From Hyaloscypha bicolor E (taxonomy: Eukaryota; Ascomycota; Leotiomycetes; Helotiales; Hyaloscyphaceae), in assembly GCF_002865645.1 (NCBI RefSeq), contig NW_020194517.1, forward strand, positions 868,001-932,000: a stretch of 64,000 nt of DNA, given 5' to 3'. The notes beneath the pieces were generated by a model that worked only from the letters and a program-made list of their open reading frames with translations, did not search any database and was not told the origin of the DNA. Position numbers and translations under genes: made by a program. This document shows positions 23,107 through 33,431 of the stretch, piece by piece (within the stretch, counting starts at the first letter, position 1; every line of letters begins with the position of its first letter).

Positions 23107-23947
23107 TTAGCAGAGTAGATGATCTTCGGAACAGATAATTTGGTGCCGTTGTCGGGGACAAAGCTTTTCGTTAGCTCTGAACGGCAAGATTGCCGGCCCT
23201 TCCAGTAACGGAACTGTATTGAGCACGTCAATTATTGCATTGTCCCCTGCTGCCAAATCCTCCACTGTCTGGAAGCCGGATTTTCTTGTTCGTTCCATAC
23301 TGCAGGAGCAGCTCCGCTATTTTCAGGTCCTCCCTGCCCCCCTGCGCACGACAATGCTTAATGGAGTATCGCCAGCTAGATCCCTCCAGTCGACGTTTGC
23401 GCCATGCTTTAGAAGAACCTAGCAACTTGGATATGTCTTTTGCCAATTGCAGCGTGTAATGCCGTAATCCGGGTTTTTAAATTTAGAGCTTCGATATTGG
23501 CATTGAATTCCACAAGAAGTTCAACAATATGTTGATACCTAGCTAACGGGAGAGTTAATAATTGCTCGATATTGGTTGTTTCAGGAGAGGGCAGTGTCTC
23601 AAGGGAAAATCATGGATAATCGCGAACAGGACAGTGTTTCTCCCCTAACACCTACATACCCTGATACTGCGGCAAAGTCAAGAGGATTCTCGCCACTATT
23701 TTGGTCCGCTTCAGTATCCGCCCTCTTGTCTAGCAAAAGGCTCACTTTTGATTTATGATCGTTGCACACCGCTAGGTGGAGAGCAGTCTGTCCGTCGAGG
23801 TCTTTTCGCTCTCGGGCTGGCCCGTCCTGGGCACAAGAGTTCTCGCACAAGATTCTCATCGCCACTCTTAATTGCATCTAGGAGGACATTGTCAGAAGAG
23901 GGGTCTTTAGTCCTTTCGGGACTTTTCCCTCCCAAAAGAAGTGCCAT
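23107..23947 (-). pseudogene. Ankyrin-repeat pseudogene
   Basis: Starts with an ATG at 23947 and reads LLDAIKSGDENLVRELL, an ankyrin-type helix pair. The frame shifts near 23830 to LDGQTALHLAVCNDHKSKV with LLLDKRADTEAD, and again later to YQHIVELLVEFNANIEALN and TALHAAIGKRHIQVA, then LKHGANVDWRDLAGDTPLS. Two more shifts near 23330 and 23280 are needed before VEDLAAGDNAIIDVLNTVPL and the stop at 23107. At least four frame changes inside a single repeat array, without splice signals to explain them, mark it as a pseudogene. It lies on the same strand as, and 77 bp from, the ULD_2/CorA-like remnant, and both could derive from one ancestral gene. Confidence 0.75.
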
Positions 23948-24311
23948 GAATAACAGTTTTGGAATTGCAAAACGCCGAAAAGCTTAACAAGGACAGGCAA
24001 AGAAAGATTTTCAGTACTGCAAACCGAACTTCAGCTTGAAAGGAAACGGCATGGTGAGGCTGAGGAGATTTGACCACGTGCATTAACCCCTGAACTTACA
24101 TGCATACGACTTTGAAACTTGTCCTACAGGATGCCAGCTTGTCCGCCAAATCGACCTGATTTGAGAAAGTATAATTCCATAATTACATCCAGCGAATTCT
24201 CGACTACTGACTCCGCAGAAATGTTCGAGTGTTGGGTATCATTGTCGGCAGCCCTTAGTTGCTGTTGAATACTGCTCATTCTCCAAACACCGGCCGTAGT
24301 AGTTCGGAGTA
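23948..24311. other. Intergenic region, no gene seen
   Basis: Between the ankyrin pseudogene start and the 3' end of the Dsc3 gene. A minus-strand open frame running from the end of the Dsc3 gene through here has no recognisable content. Confidence 0.3.
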
Positions 24312-25178
24312 TCATGATACAACCCTCAACATACCAAATGTGAGGCTGAGCACAAACCCTGTGAAGACTGCAATTTGTCTCCTTCTCGACCACACCCCTC
24401 CTTCTCTGATCAACCATCCTATACAACCCAGCGGCCATAAGAAACCCATAACGTTCCCCCAGAGCAGATCATCTAGTGCTCCACCTCCGAGACCATCTTC
24501 CCCAAAGTCGAAGCCACCATTGCCTGCCCCTGTGCCAGCATTTCCGGCATTATCATCAATCCAGGCATCTTCCATCCGCAATAAGGTGTTCGGAGAGGGC
24601 ATAGTATCTGGAGTGTGTATATTGGATTGTATGGATCGAAACTGTAATCGAAGTTGATTTACCTCTGCTGCAGTAAAGCCAGCAGTGAGAAGTCGCGTGA
24701 AACCTCGGGGAGCTGGGGTTGTTATCGTTTTGGCAGCAGATTGTGCCGAACCTTCATTGCCTACCTCACTTCTGCCGGTCTTCTTAGACTTGTTCGTCGA
24801 GGCAGTAGCTGCAAGGGCTTCCGCAGAAAGCTCCGAGGATGTCAATGCATCGCCGATAGAGCAATTGATGTAGACGCGTGGAGGAGGTGGCTCGACTGCT
24901 TTCCCCTTGCCTTTCGGATCCGGCGCTCGAGGAGGTGGGAAAGGAATCTTTAGCACGGCAGACAAGAGATCATCGTCTTTCAGGAGCTTGCCAGCGTGTA
25001 TAAAGCGAAATCGATGCTGCGAAGTAGGAGGGTCAAGCTTTGACCGAATGAGGTGCTTCAAAGCAATTACTGCCGTTTCACCAGGCTCTGGAACATCCAG
25101 CAGAAGATCTGGAATCGAGGTCGTAAATCGGACTGTAATATGCAGAGTCGTATCCGCCGACGATACTAGAGAAGCCAT
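24312..25178 (-). CDS. dsc3: DSC E3 ubiquitin ligase complex subunit 3
   Basis: Single-exon gene of 288 codons from the ATG at 25178. The N-terminus (TLHITVRFTTSIPDLLLDV, then ETAVIALKHLIRSKL and HRFRFIHAGKLLKDDDLL) is a ubiquitin-like beta-grasp domain of the DUF2407 type. The C-terminus carries PSPNTLLRMEDAWIDDNAGN, a Gly-rich loop and two hydrophobic segments, LLWGNVMGFLWPLGCIGWLI and IAVFTGFVLSLTFGML, which fit the membrane-anchored DUF2407_C domain. In fission yeast and Aspergillus the Dsc complex ubiquitinates the SREBP-type sterol regulator at the Golgi and takes part in endosome and Golgi-associated degradation. An upstream in-frame extension exists but is not family-like. A GTATGT near the 3' end could be a donor for a last intron that would change only the final few residues. 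Confidence 0.85.
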   Translation of the reverse strand: MASLVSSADTTLHITVRFTTSIPDLLLDVPEPGETAVIALKHLIRSKLDPPTSQHRFRFIHAGKLLKDDDLLSAVLKIPFPPPRAPDPKGKGKAVEPPPPRVYINCSIGDALTSSELSAEALAATASTNKSKKTGRSEVGNEGSAQSAAKTITTPAPRGFTRLLTAGFTAAEVNQLRLQFRSIQSNIHTPDTMPSPNTLLRMEDAWIDDNAGNAGTGAGNGGFDFGEDGLGGGALDDLLWGNVMGFLWPLGCIGWLIREGGVWSRRRQIAVFTGFVLSLTFGMLRVVS

Positions 25179-27106
25179 TTCGGGCAGCTCTTCTGATGAA
25201 TCTGGGTTCGAGGAATATGCACCGAGAGAGCAGCCAACGACTCTCGAGGGAGTGTCAGTGGTCACATTATTGACAATAATTAACAATGACCTCTAGTCGA
25301 TTATCGAGGTGGGAATGCGCCTGCTTGTGACGTTGGACAGGTGCTGTTGATGCGCGAGCCATGTTCGGGAGTAAGAAAAACACTCAAATGTGCGGCCGCT
25401 AGCGTGACAGGGGTAAATCCTAACTTCTCTCGAAGATCATGATTCCAACCGTTTTCATCTATCGTCATTAAATGGGGGCCAATGAGGAGAATGTTCTCCT
25501 TTCCCTTCCAAAACTACATCTGAGAAGTGTCTCCACCAGAATTCCCTTTCCTGGACGTCTTCCCTCTTGCCGAAATCAGCTTTACACACTCGTTTGTGTT
25601 CATTTTGCAAGCTGTGCTCTAAGTGGAGTGCAGCGCTTGATATGATCTCCGGTACGAACGAAAATTCTAAGTGATTAGCCGTGCAGTATGTGTATTCTGT
25701 CGCTATGGGTTGCTTCGCTTATCTCCAAGAATGGTAGCAATCGGCCAGGACGACCAGGAAGTGGAGTGAGAGCGGGTAATGACAAGTGGTAGCTCCCCAA
25801 GCCAAGTTTAAATTTTTCCTCTTTCGTAATCGTAATTCACCTCAATTTCGGCCCCCTAGCCCAAACAGTGTGGAAACCTGTGCAATCTTGGCCTCGACAT
25901 TCCCAATCCCGTTGAATGTTGGCTTGTGGTCTTCTGCTCCATCGGACATCAATTTCTCACTCCTGGATGGCTATGACCCCCACCAAGGACACCTTGCTCC
26001 TGACTGCTCTATTGATTTCGCGGTCTGCAGCATCCTATTTGTGGAGCCCTGTTGAGTGAGGAAATTCTTCTTGCCGCTCAAAGCACATGACGGGAGCGAG
26101 ATTACCTCTACTCATACAAGACTCTCCAGTCTTGGGACTTACTACTCTTGGCTCACACCACATTCGATCCAGACCTTATGCACTAACCATATTTGGAATC
26201 ACGGCATCTTTGAACCAAAGGCAATTAGCAAAACAGCAGGTGAAGGGTGATCTGCAAAACTTTGGCAGGAGCAGCCAGGTCTGACTGGGTCAAAAGGGGC
26301 GGATCTAGCAGTTTACTGAAACTGAAACGACAGTTGTGTATGATTCTCTTGCCTGGCCGTGAGAGATCCAATACTCAAGTAAAGGGTCGGTATGATTTGA
26401 AACAGCGGAATTGAAGGCGAAGCTTTTGTACGGTCGAAATGCACGTTTGAATGAGCAGATCCAAGGTCCACGCAGGCCACCCCGAGGTGGAGGGCACATG
26501 CAGTTCATTCCGAGGCGGAGGGTAGTATTTCTCGGCATAGTAGCCAAAGTTGGGGTAAGAAGCTTCACGGAAATGTACGTGCCACATGAGAGCATATTTT
26601 GCTTCTGCATAGCCAGGGGCCCGCAACGTCCCGACTCGTATTCAAGAGAATTCGAATCCAGGTTTGAGCTGCATAATAATCCATCGTGTTAAAACACCGT
26701 GGACGGGTTTATGTTTTGCAGAGTCCATTGGCGGGGAAGTTTTGACCGAAACGAGGCAAAGGATGGGAACTGGACCTGAAAAAGAAACACCTGGGGAAAT
26801 AAAGTTTCCAAAAGAGTAAAGATTCCAGTTCTATAATTTTCCCAATTTCGGGGTGGAGAAATACTTCAAATTTGGTGAACATACGTAGTAAATGCTAGTG
26901 AAGGGTGAGGAGGGGTAGCGGCTAGGGGGCGCATTCGCTTAAATCTACGGAGTCCACCGCGGCCGTGGTAATCCCGCAGTTGACGCCATTTCGAAGCTGC
27001 CTCTATCAATTTTTGCGCAAAGGGGTCAGCATTTCGATTCGTGAGCAATTGCCCCCTCTAGTACGCGGCCGCTAGACCGCTATATAGTCTCCATGTTAAA
27101 TCCTCC
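25179..27106. other. 1.9-kb intergenic region, no secure gene
   Basis: Long for this window. Holds the dsc3 promoter and that of the aminotransferase. Overlapping short frames on both strands (for example 25786-26055 plus, 26305-26626 minus) lack domains and splice partners. I see no transposon ends, long direct repeats or tRNA. Confidence 0.35.
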
Positions 27107-28746
27107 ATGAGGCCTCGAACTGCAGTTTGTCTGCTGGTACGACCCTGGCAACACCTCATTCACAAGTACTCGACCCCTCCATCCGATTTCGGTGCTCGAA
27201 GAAACCTCCATCGTATAATGGAAAAAGGAGCAAAGATACAACCCGCCAAGAGGGTTGCAGGCAAGAGACAAGATGTATGGTATGTGGCAGGTCTTTTGTT
27301 GTTTATCTATGGACAACTTTCCACTGCTGTGACAAGTGTCTGTGACTGGAGTTCCTGCCCATGAGTAACACAAGGGAGCCTCTGTTTCTTCTTCATCAAA
27401 ACCTGCCTTGAACGGGTGCTAACATTACTCTGCAGGACGATTGTCAACGAAGCTGCCGCGGCATCTCCAAAGCAACCCATTGTCAACATGGGCCAAGGGT
27501 TTTTTGGCTATAACCCTCCACCTTTCATCATAAATGCTGCAAAGCAGGCTCTTGACAAGGTTGATTGCAATCAATACTCGCCGACAAAGGGAAGACCGCG
27601 TCTAAAGAAAGCCATTGCGGATGCTTATTCGCCATTATGGGGACGCAAACTGAATCCAGACACCGAGGTAACGATTACAACAGGAGCGAATGAGGGTCAG
27701 CAATTTATGCTTTGGCGGTAAGCTTTTTGCTGACGAATGGCAGGCATGTTGAGTGCATTCATGGGTTTCATCGAAGAAGGTGACGAGGTGATCATATTTG
27801 AGCCTTTCTTTGATCAGTAAGCTGTCTTTTCTGGGCCATGTCTATCCACAAACTTATCCTCCGCAGGTACATCAGCAATATCGAGATGCCGGGTGGCAAG
27901 ATTGTTTATGTTCCGCTTCACCCGCCACCTCAAGGAGCCACAGAAAACACATCAGCTGCCGAATGGACCATCGACTTTGAGGAACTGGAAAGAGCAATTA
28001 CAAATCGGACAAAGATGATTGTCATCAACACTCCTCACAATCCTATTGGCAAGGTATTTTCAAGAGACGAGCTACTCAATATTGCCAACCTCTGCATCAA
28101 GAACAATATCATCATTCTTTCCGATGAAGTTTACGATCGACTCTACTATGTCCCTTTTACCAGGGTAGCCACATTGTCTCCTGAGATCGAGAGACTTACC
28201 TTGACCGTGGGGTCAGCCGGGAAGAACTTCTATGCTACAGGATGGCGCGTTGGATGGCTCATTGGCCCCCCGGATCTCATCACTTACGTTGCGGGTGCAC
28301 ACACTCGAATCTGTTATACTACTGTCTCACCTCTCCAAGAGGCTGCAGCCGTGGGATTCGAGCAAGCCGATGCTGAGAACTTCTGGGAGACAACAAAAAC
28401 AGAAATGAAGGGGAAGATGGACTCGTTTAACGAAATATGGAAAGAGCTTGATTTGCCATTCTCTGATCCCGAGGGTGGCTACTTTGTGCTTGTCAATATG
28501 AAGAAAGTCAAGATACCGGCAGATTATCCATTCCCAGATCATGTCAAGGACAGACCTCGAGATTTCAAACTCAGCTGGTTCTTGATACAGGAAGTTGGCG
28601 TGGCAGCTATTCCACCGACAGAGTTCTACACCGATGCAAACGCTCATATTGGAGAAGACTGGTTGCGATTCGCAGTCTGTAAAGAGGACGATGTTCTAGA
28701 GCAGGCAAAAGAGCGTCTTCGGGATTTGAAGGAATACATAGAATAG
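27107..28746 (+). CDS. bna3: Kynurenine/2-oxoglutarate-type class I aminotransferase
   Basis: PLP-dependent fold-type I aminotransferase related to kynurenine aminotransferase / cysteine-S-conjugate beta-lyase (yeast Bna3). Exons 27107-27279, 27436-27695, 27744-27816 and 27867-28746 give 461 residues. The N-terminus (MRPRTAVCLLVRPWQHLIHK, then YSTPP) looks like a mitochondrial presequence. Family signatures are VNMGQGFFGYNPPPF, NQYSPTKGRPRLKKAIAD, EPFFDQYISNIEMPGG, VINTPHNPIGKVF, the cofactor-binding ILSDEVYDRL, and the PLP lysine in TVGSAGKNFYATGWRVGW. Intron 2 has an unusual GTCAGC donor but frame and conservation demand it. The enzyme should transaminate kynurenine to kynurenate or related substrates; exact substrate is inference. 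Confidence 0.88.
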
Positions 28747-29364
28747 GCCTCAAGGTACATTCATAGGTGGTGGCTGAGCATGGCAATGTCGCCGTTGATT
28801 CATAGAACTATCTTAGAGTTTCCTAACTGGGAGATGGTAGAATAGAGCATTTTACAAGATTCAACCATTTTTGCCCCTCACGGTAGCTGAGTCATCTGCA
28901 CATAACCCTTAATGCTGTCGTTTCCGTAGCTGACAATCTACGTTACGCCACATCCTGGCAAAAGGTTACATAACCAAGAACGCAGTTCTTGGCGTTGCCA
29001 TCACTTGTATGCCGCGGCTAACCATATCTAGTCACGTGAAGCCCCACGCGTGATCATGCCCCGAAATGATGACCTCGGGAGGCTCACCTCTGATCGATCA
29101 CGTGAAGCTTACCTTTCGCGCTTCCTGGTTTAGAGCAAGTGCTTCCGACAATGTTGATTCCACGAACAGGGAGCAGCTAGACCTTCATCCTTTCTTTTAT
29201 GTCAATACCGAGACCACCACGGGCCGATCCAGAAGTTACACATCAATATCGCACACATGCCATGTACCTGTTCCTTTCATGATAATGCACAAGCTGTCGT
29301 CAGGCTTAAATCCGAATAAGTCCTTGATGGATTTTCAAATCTGCGTCCTCACCAATCTACCGAT
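28747..29364. promoter_or_regulatory. Promoter region of Zn2Cys6 gene with two E-box repeats
   Basis: Two copies of the 11-mer TCACGTGAAGC lie at 29032-29042 and 29098-29108, both in the same orientation and 66 bp apart. Each contains a palindromic CACGTG. No other gene is seen; a plus-strand frame of 139 codons (29066-29485) runs into the downstream gene in a different frame and is not believed. Confidence 0.4.
29032..29108 (+). repeat. Direct repeat TCACGTGAAGC x2
   Basis: Exact 11-mers at 29032-29042 and 29098-29108 in the promoter of the Zn2Cys6 regulator. Each has a CACGTG core. Possible binding sites for a bHLH factor. Confidence 0.5.
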
Positions 29365-31729
29365 ATGCCACCAAAGGAAAGCGGAATTGGATACCGTCGA
29401 AACGGCAAGAAACAAGCATGCGAGCCTTGCCGGAAAGGGAAGCTGGCTTGCGACCATGGGGCACCTTTTTGCGGAAGATGTGTGAGAAGGAAGACAACCG
29501 CAAAATGTATTTATCATCCAGCGCCGATGACCAGAAAGACCGCGATAATTTCCCCACAGCAAAGTTCAAGCGTCTCTACTGATCAGGCTGGTCAATTACA
29601 ATCTCCACAATCATTGGGAACCTCTCACCCTCCGCCCTTCCAAGGTTCCACAGAGCTGCTGCCTGAAACCCCGTCACGTGAAGGACAAAATGGTGCAATT
29701 GCTCCTGAATTACCTGCTACTCAGAAGTCTGTCATTAAACGAGACATATTCAGTACATGGAAACCTAAAGCGGGCTGGAGTGACATGATATTCAGACGGT
29801 CGGCTCGATATTACGGTCCGACTAGTTTTGCAGCTATATTTTCTGAACACCAGGAAGACTTGTTGGATATTGGAGAGGACATTCGAAAGCATCCGGGGGC
29901 ATGGCCATTCGGAGTACCCCTTCTCGGCCGAGAAAGACCAAACGGACCTACGGCACGTACGAAACAAACTGTCAAGGCCCTCTTGAACATTCCATCAAGA
30001 GAAGTTTGTGAGATGCTCCTCGCCAATTTTGATTCCATTCGTGAATCAAGCCTGAATCCTGTAATGGTCAGGCATTGCATCACGAAACTATGGTCTACGT
30101 TCGAAGCCGAATTGTCTGGGCCGCGAGAGGAGGAACCCATGGCTCGTATTGCTGATGTCCTTTTTGAGAATGAAGAGACACCGTTAGCACCAAGTCCTGA
30201 TGATCCAACCGAATGGATGAATACTTTCACTGGCTCCAATATTCGATTTGAGATGATGGGCATGCTATTTTGTTTTTTCGGACTGGGCTTTATGTCGTTG
30301 CAGGACTGGGATCCGGCCTTCAAAGCGACGGAGAACGATGGGAGAGACAGAAAACAGACCGCCTGGAGGATGAAAGAATGTGCTGGCGTATGTTTGAAAA
30401 TGTGTGATGATTCGGAGACTGTCAATTACCTTGTCACAGCCCTGATTCAGAGCCTGAAAAGGCTGGAAACTGGTTGCACAGGGGATGACAGTAAGCAAAT
30501 CATACAATATAGTCCTTGTCAACTTGATGCTAATAATCAAATAGCCTACAGCATCCGACGTCTTCATGGGGACCTGATTACGACAAGTATTACTTCTGGG
30601 CTTCACAGACTTCCCGACTACGCTACTAGCAAGGTAACAGCGAGCTCCGAGTACAAGAGACGACTATTCTGTGCAATATATTGCAATGACAAGACCCACG
30701 CGTCTTTGAATGGAACGCCGCCCCTGCTTACTCGAATGTTCTGCGACGTTCAGCCATGTCTTGATTTGCCCAGTGAGGCGACCTTCTTGCCAGAGGATGA
30801 GTTGACCCTTGAACTCAACAAACTTGACGTAAATGGATGGAAGAAATCAGACAAATCAGACGATACCTACTATCCGGCCACTATCTTGCGCGTAAAAGTT
30901 CAGGTATGTACCATCAGGGAAGAAATCTTGGAACTTGCCCTTGGTGTCAACGTGGACGGCTCAGAAGCGCGAATCAAGTGAGCGAATCAAATTTCCACTT
31001 AATATTCACGCTAATGAAAGGCCAGTGATTTGCATCGTCGATCATTCGAGATGTATCAGGCTATTCCTCCTCAACTTCAATACTACACCGAGGGAAAGAT
31101 ACCGAAGGGTAGCACAGGAGGCCTTCTGTTTGAGCAATCCCACATTCTGCTTCAATACCTCCAAAATAAGTTTCTCATAGATCGAGTGGCCATCGCGCGG
31201 GGCTTTGCGAATGGGCAGGGCCTTCTTGATACCGCTATGGAGATGATAGATATCTCAATGATGTTTTGGATCAAGAGAGATCAGCTGATGCGCTTTTCTC
31301 ACAGCTTCGACTGGATTGTGGGTGGATTCATCACGTATCTAACGCTGGCTGGCTGCTGATTTCGAATAGATAACATATTACGGCATTCCTTCTGCTGGTG
31401 TGATCTGCATTGAGCTTCTCAAGGACGCAGTGGGCCGAAGCTCGATTCAATTCTCACGCTCCGATGGCATCCAGAAATTAACTCTCTTTATCGCGTTTTT
31501 GGAGTGGGTAAGGCCAACAGATGGAAACTATACCCTTGCTCAAAGATTGAGAAAAGTGGTAAGACGGGTCCTGGATCATGTCCTTGAGCCATCTCAGAAG
31601 GAGGTAAGGGACGAAGAAGGAAACGAGTTTCCGTTTGATCCCATGTTGGCAACATTTAATGAGATGGATGATTTGGATTGGCTGAATACTATCGATTGGA
31701 CGCAGGGATCCTGGATGGGTTTTAATTGA
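29365..31729 (+). CDS. Zn2Cys6 fungal transcription factor
   Basis: Exons 29365-30490, 30545-30977, 31026-31317 and 31370-31729 give 736 residues. The binuclear cluster near the start, ACEPCRKGKLACDHGAPFC then GRCVRRKTTAKC, has all six cysteines with spacing C-x2-C-x6-C-x6-C-x2-C-x8-C. The rest follows the fungal transcription factor middle homology region: LLCFFGLGFMSLQDWD-like helices, YSIRRLHGDLITTSITSGLH, YKRRLFCAIYCNDKTHASL and the C-terminal TYYGIPSAGVICIELLKDA. The first intron (30491-30544, 54 nt) is in frame and without stop, so retention would also give a protein; its GTAAGC donor and GCTAAT branch site favour removal. Target genes are unknown. The aminotransferase gene lies directly upstream on the same strand. 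Confidence 0.88.
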
Positions 31730-31927
31730 TGTATGTACACATAGAGACATTTGCTGCATAGCTAGCTGAAACTTTGGCAAAAATTGATTCTGCAATGCAA
31801 AACGATACCTTCATCGTTCCAGCTTTTCACTGAACCACATTATAGGAATTTGAAATTCAATCCCATAACTATCTCCACGTCATCGCTCGAGCAGATTTCA
31901 CTAAATCGCTCTTCCCATCGGTAAGTC

Positions 31928-32947
31928 TCATCTTCCCCAGGCCCAGCCATTTGAGTCCTTCTGCCCACCAACAACGAGATGGCAAATCTCAACCACAGGA
32001 GCTTTCCACAAGGGCTTTCCCTTTTCCTTCATCGAAGTATTTCTATTATCAACCGACATATCGAATTTCAAACCATCATTATGCATCTCGAATAGCGCAA
32101 GGAAGTCCCGCCGCGCAATTTCCAACTGCCTCACTGCGGCGTCTTCAAGGTACTCGTCTTTGTTATGAGCCCCGGTCCCATGAGGCGCCACAAAGTCTAT
32201 GGGGATGCCGGCGTTGTGCAAGTACTCGAAGTTCTGCACGGATCCGAACAAAATGAGCTCCTCTAACGCATTCCATGACGTGGCTACGTCGACAAAAGGC
32301 CAGTGTTGATCTTGGGCAACATTTATGGCGAGTGAGCGCGCACCACGCTCCCTGCAAATGTGAACGAACCACAGAAATCGATCCTCGAGATCTGAGCCAA
32401 AGGAGTCGGGCTTCAAGAGACAAAGCCTATCGCAGGCGAAATTGACGTAGATCCGGGGAGGTGTCGAGATATTGACGATTGAGAAGTGATGAGAGGTTCC
32501 AAATTCAAGTTGATAATGCTTCAACCCCTCTTCCCTGGCTTCCCTACAAATGTGGAGAACAGCAGGGTGAGAGCAGAAATGCGAGTAGAATTTGTAGGCA
32601 TCAAAATGTACGTCTTCAGTTACACGGATCACTCCTAGATTGTCCGTGAAGATGTCAACATTGCGAGGTTGGTAGCACACATAACTCCAGATCTTGATAC
32701 GGAGCTCAGAAGGCAGCTGCCCAAAACAGGTGAAGTTATCTTGAACAATTTCTTCGGAAGCTCCCTCTTGATTTGATTCTGAGGTGGTAAACGGGTCCCA
32801 CGGGGCTAGGTTGGGAATCTCCAGGCTTGAGCCCAGCCTGTTGATTGCTGCCATGAGGTCTCGGGAGGATAGGCCGATGTTCCTCAGTGCCGCCGCCGGT
32901 GACTCTGTGGTTGTTTGAGTTGCATAGTCTGAGTCTGACATTTTCAA
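31928..32947 (-). CDS. 2EXR domain protein
   Basis: Single-exon gene of 339 codons. After a Ser/Thr-rich leader the signature FGQLPSELRIKIWSYVC starts the 2EXR domain, a module of unknown biochemical function widely expanded in filamentous ascomycetes. It continues with RNVDIFTDNLGVIRVTED, HPAVLHICREAREEGLKHY, RIYVNFACDRLCLL and ARSLAINVAQDQHWPFVD, then ALEELILFGS. The leucine and tryptophan pattern of the first segment resembles an F-box, but I would not call it one. ATG at 32941 is an equally good start. No signal peptide or membrane segment. Confidence 0.8.
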   Translation of the reverse strand: MKMSDSDYATQTTTESPAAALRNIGLSSRDLMAAINRLGSSLEIPNLAPWDPFTTSESNQEGASEEIVQDNFTCFGQLPSELRIKIWSYVCYQPRNVDIFTDNLGVIRVTEDVHFDAYKFYSHFCSHPAVLHICREAREEGLKHYQLEFGTSHHFSIVNISTPPRIYVNFACDRLCLLKPDSFGSDLEDRFLWFVHICRERGARSLAINVAQDQHWPFVDVATSWNALEELILFGSVQNFEYLHNAGIPIDFVAPHGTGAHNKDEYLEDAAVRQLEIARRDFLALFEMHNDGLKFDMSVDNRNTSMKEKGKPLWKAPVVEICHLVVGGQKDSNGWAWGR

Positions 32948-33431
32948 TCGATGGGATGATGCACCAGATGGAGATGAGAGTGCTGAGTAAGTGTAGTCAA
33001 GAATGCCAAGGCTCGGTGATCAAACGAGGTTAGCTTGAATGTGAAACAAAGCCGAGGTCATGTAAATTGCACTTTTTGTTCCATGTCAGTCAAATTTGGG
33101 ATTGTTAAATTTCCATCTTGAGCTGTCTTTTTTCTCGATCATAGAGGTGAGACGGTCTATTGAGACGTGGCCATATGAACAGCTGCCCTGCTCCTCTTTC
33201 TCTCTGGTCCACCTTCTCATATTTCTGTCAACCTGCACCGGTTGGCTCAGCGATAACCAGTGTGAAGAGGAGTTGTTGACATGTCAACGACGCCCATTCT
33301 GCCCATTTCGCAGTGTACGGCTCCAATACATGAATCAGAGGCATTGCAAAATCATTGAGCAGTACCACACAGGATCGAGACATTCGGATTGCCTCCAAAA
33401 GCAAGTTTTGATACATCTCTCGAGCTTAAGC
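32948..33431. other. Divergent promoter region, no gene seen
   Basis: Between the 2EXR and rhodanese genes. The plus-strand frame of the rhodanese gene stays open upstream to 33096, but those residues do not resemble the family, so it is treated as 5' UTR. Confidence 0.35.

Noticed and set aside
26600..26670. T-arm-like TTCGAATCC string suggesting a tRNA
   Set aside because: No matching acceptor, D and anticodon stems around it; no tRNA cloverleaf was found anywhere in the window.
25392..27072. Two NotI octamers (25392-25399 and 27065-27072), both followed by TAG, as possible mobile-element ends
   Set aside because: No terminal inverted repeats, target duplications or transposase-like frames lie between them; probably chance.
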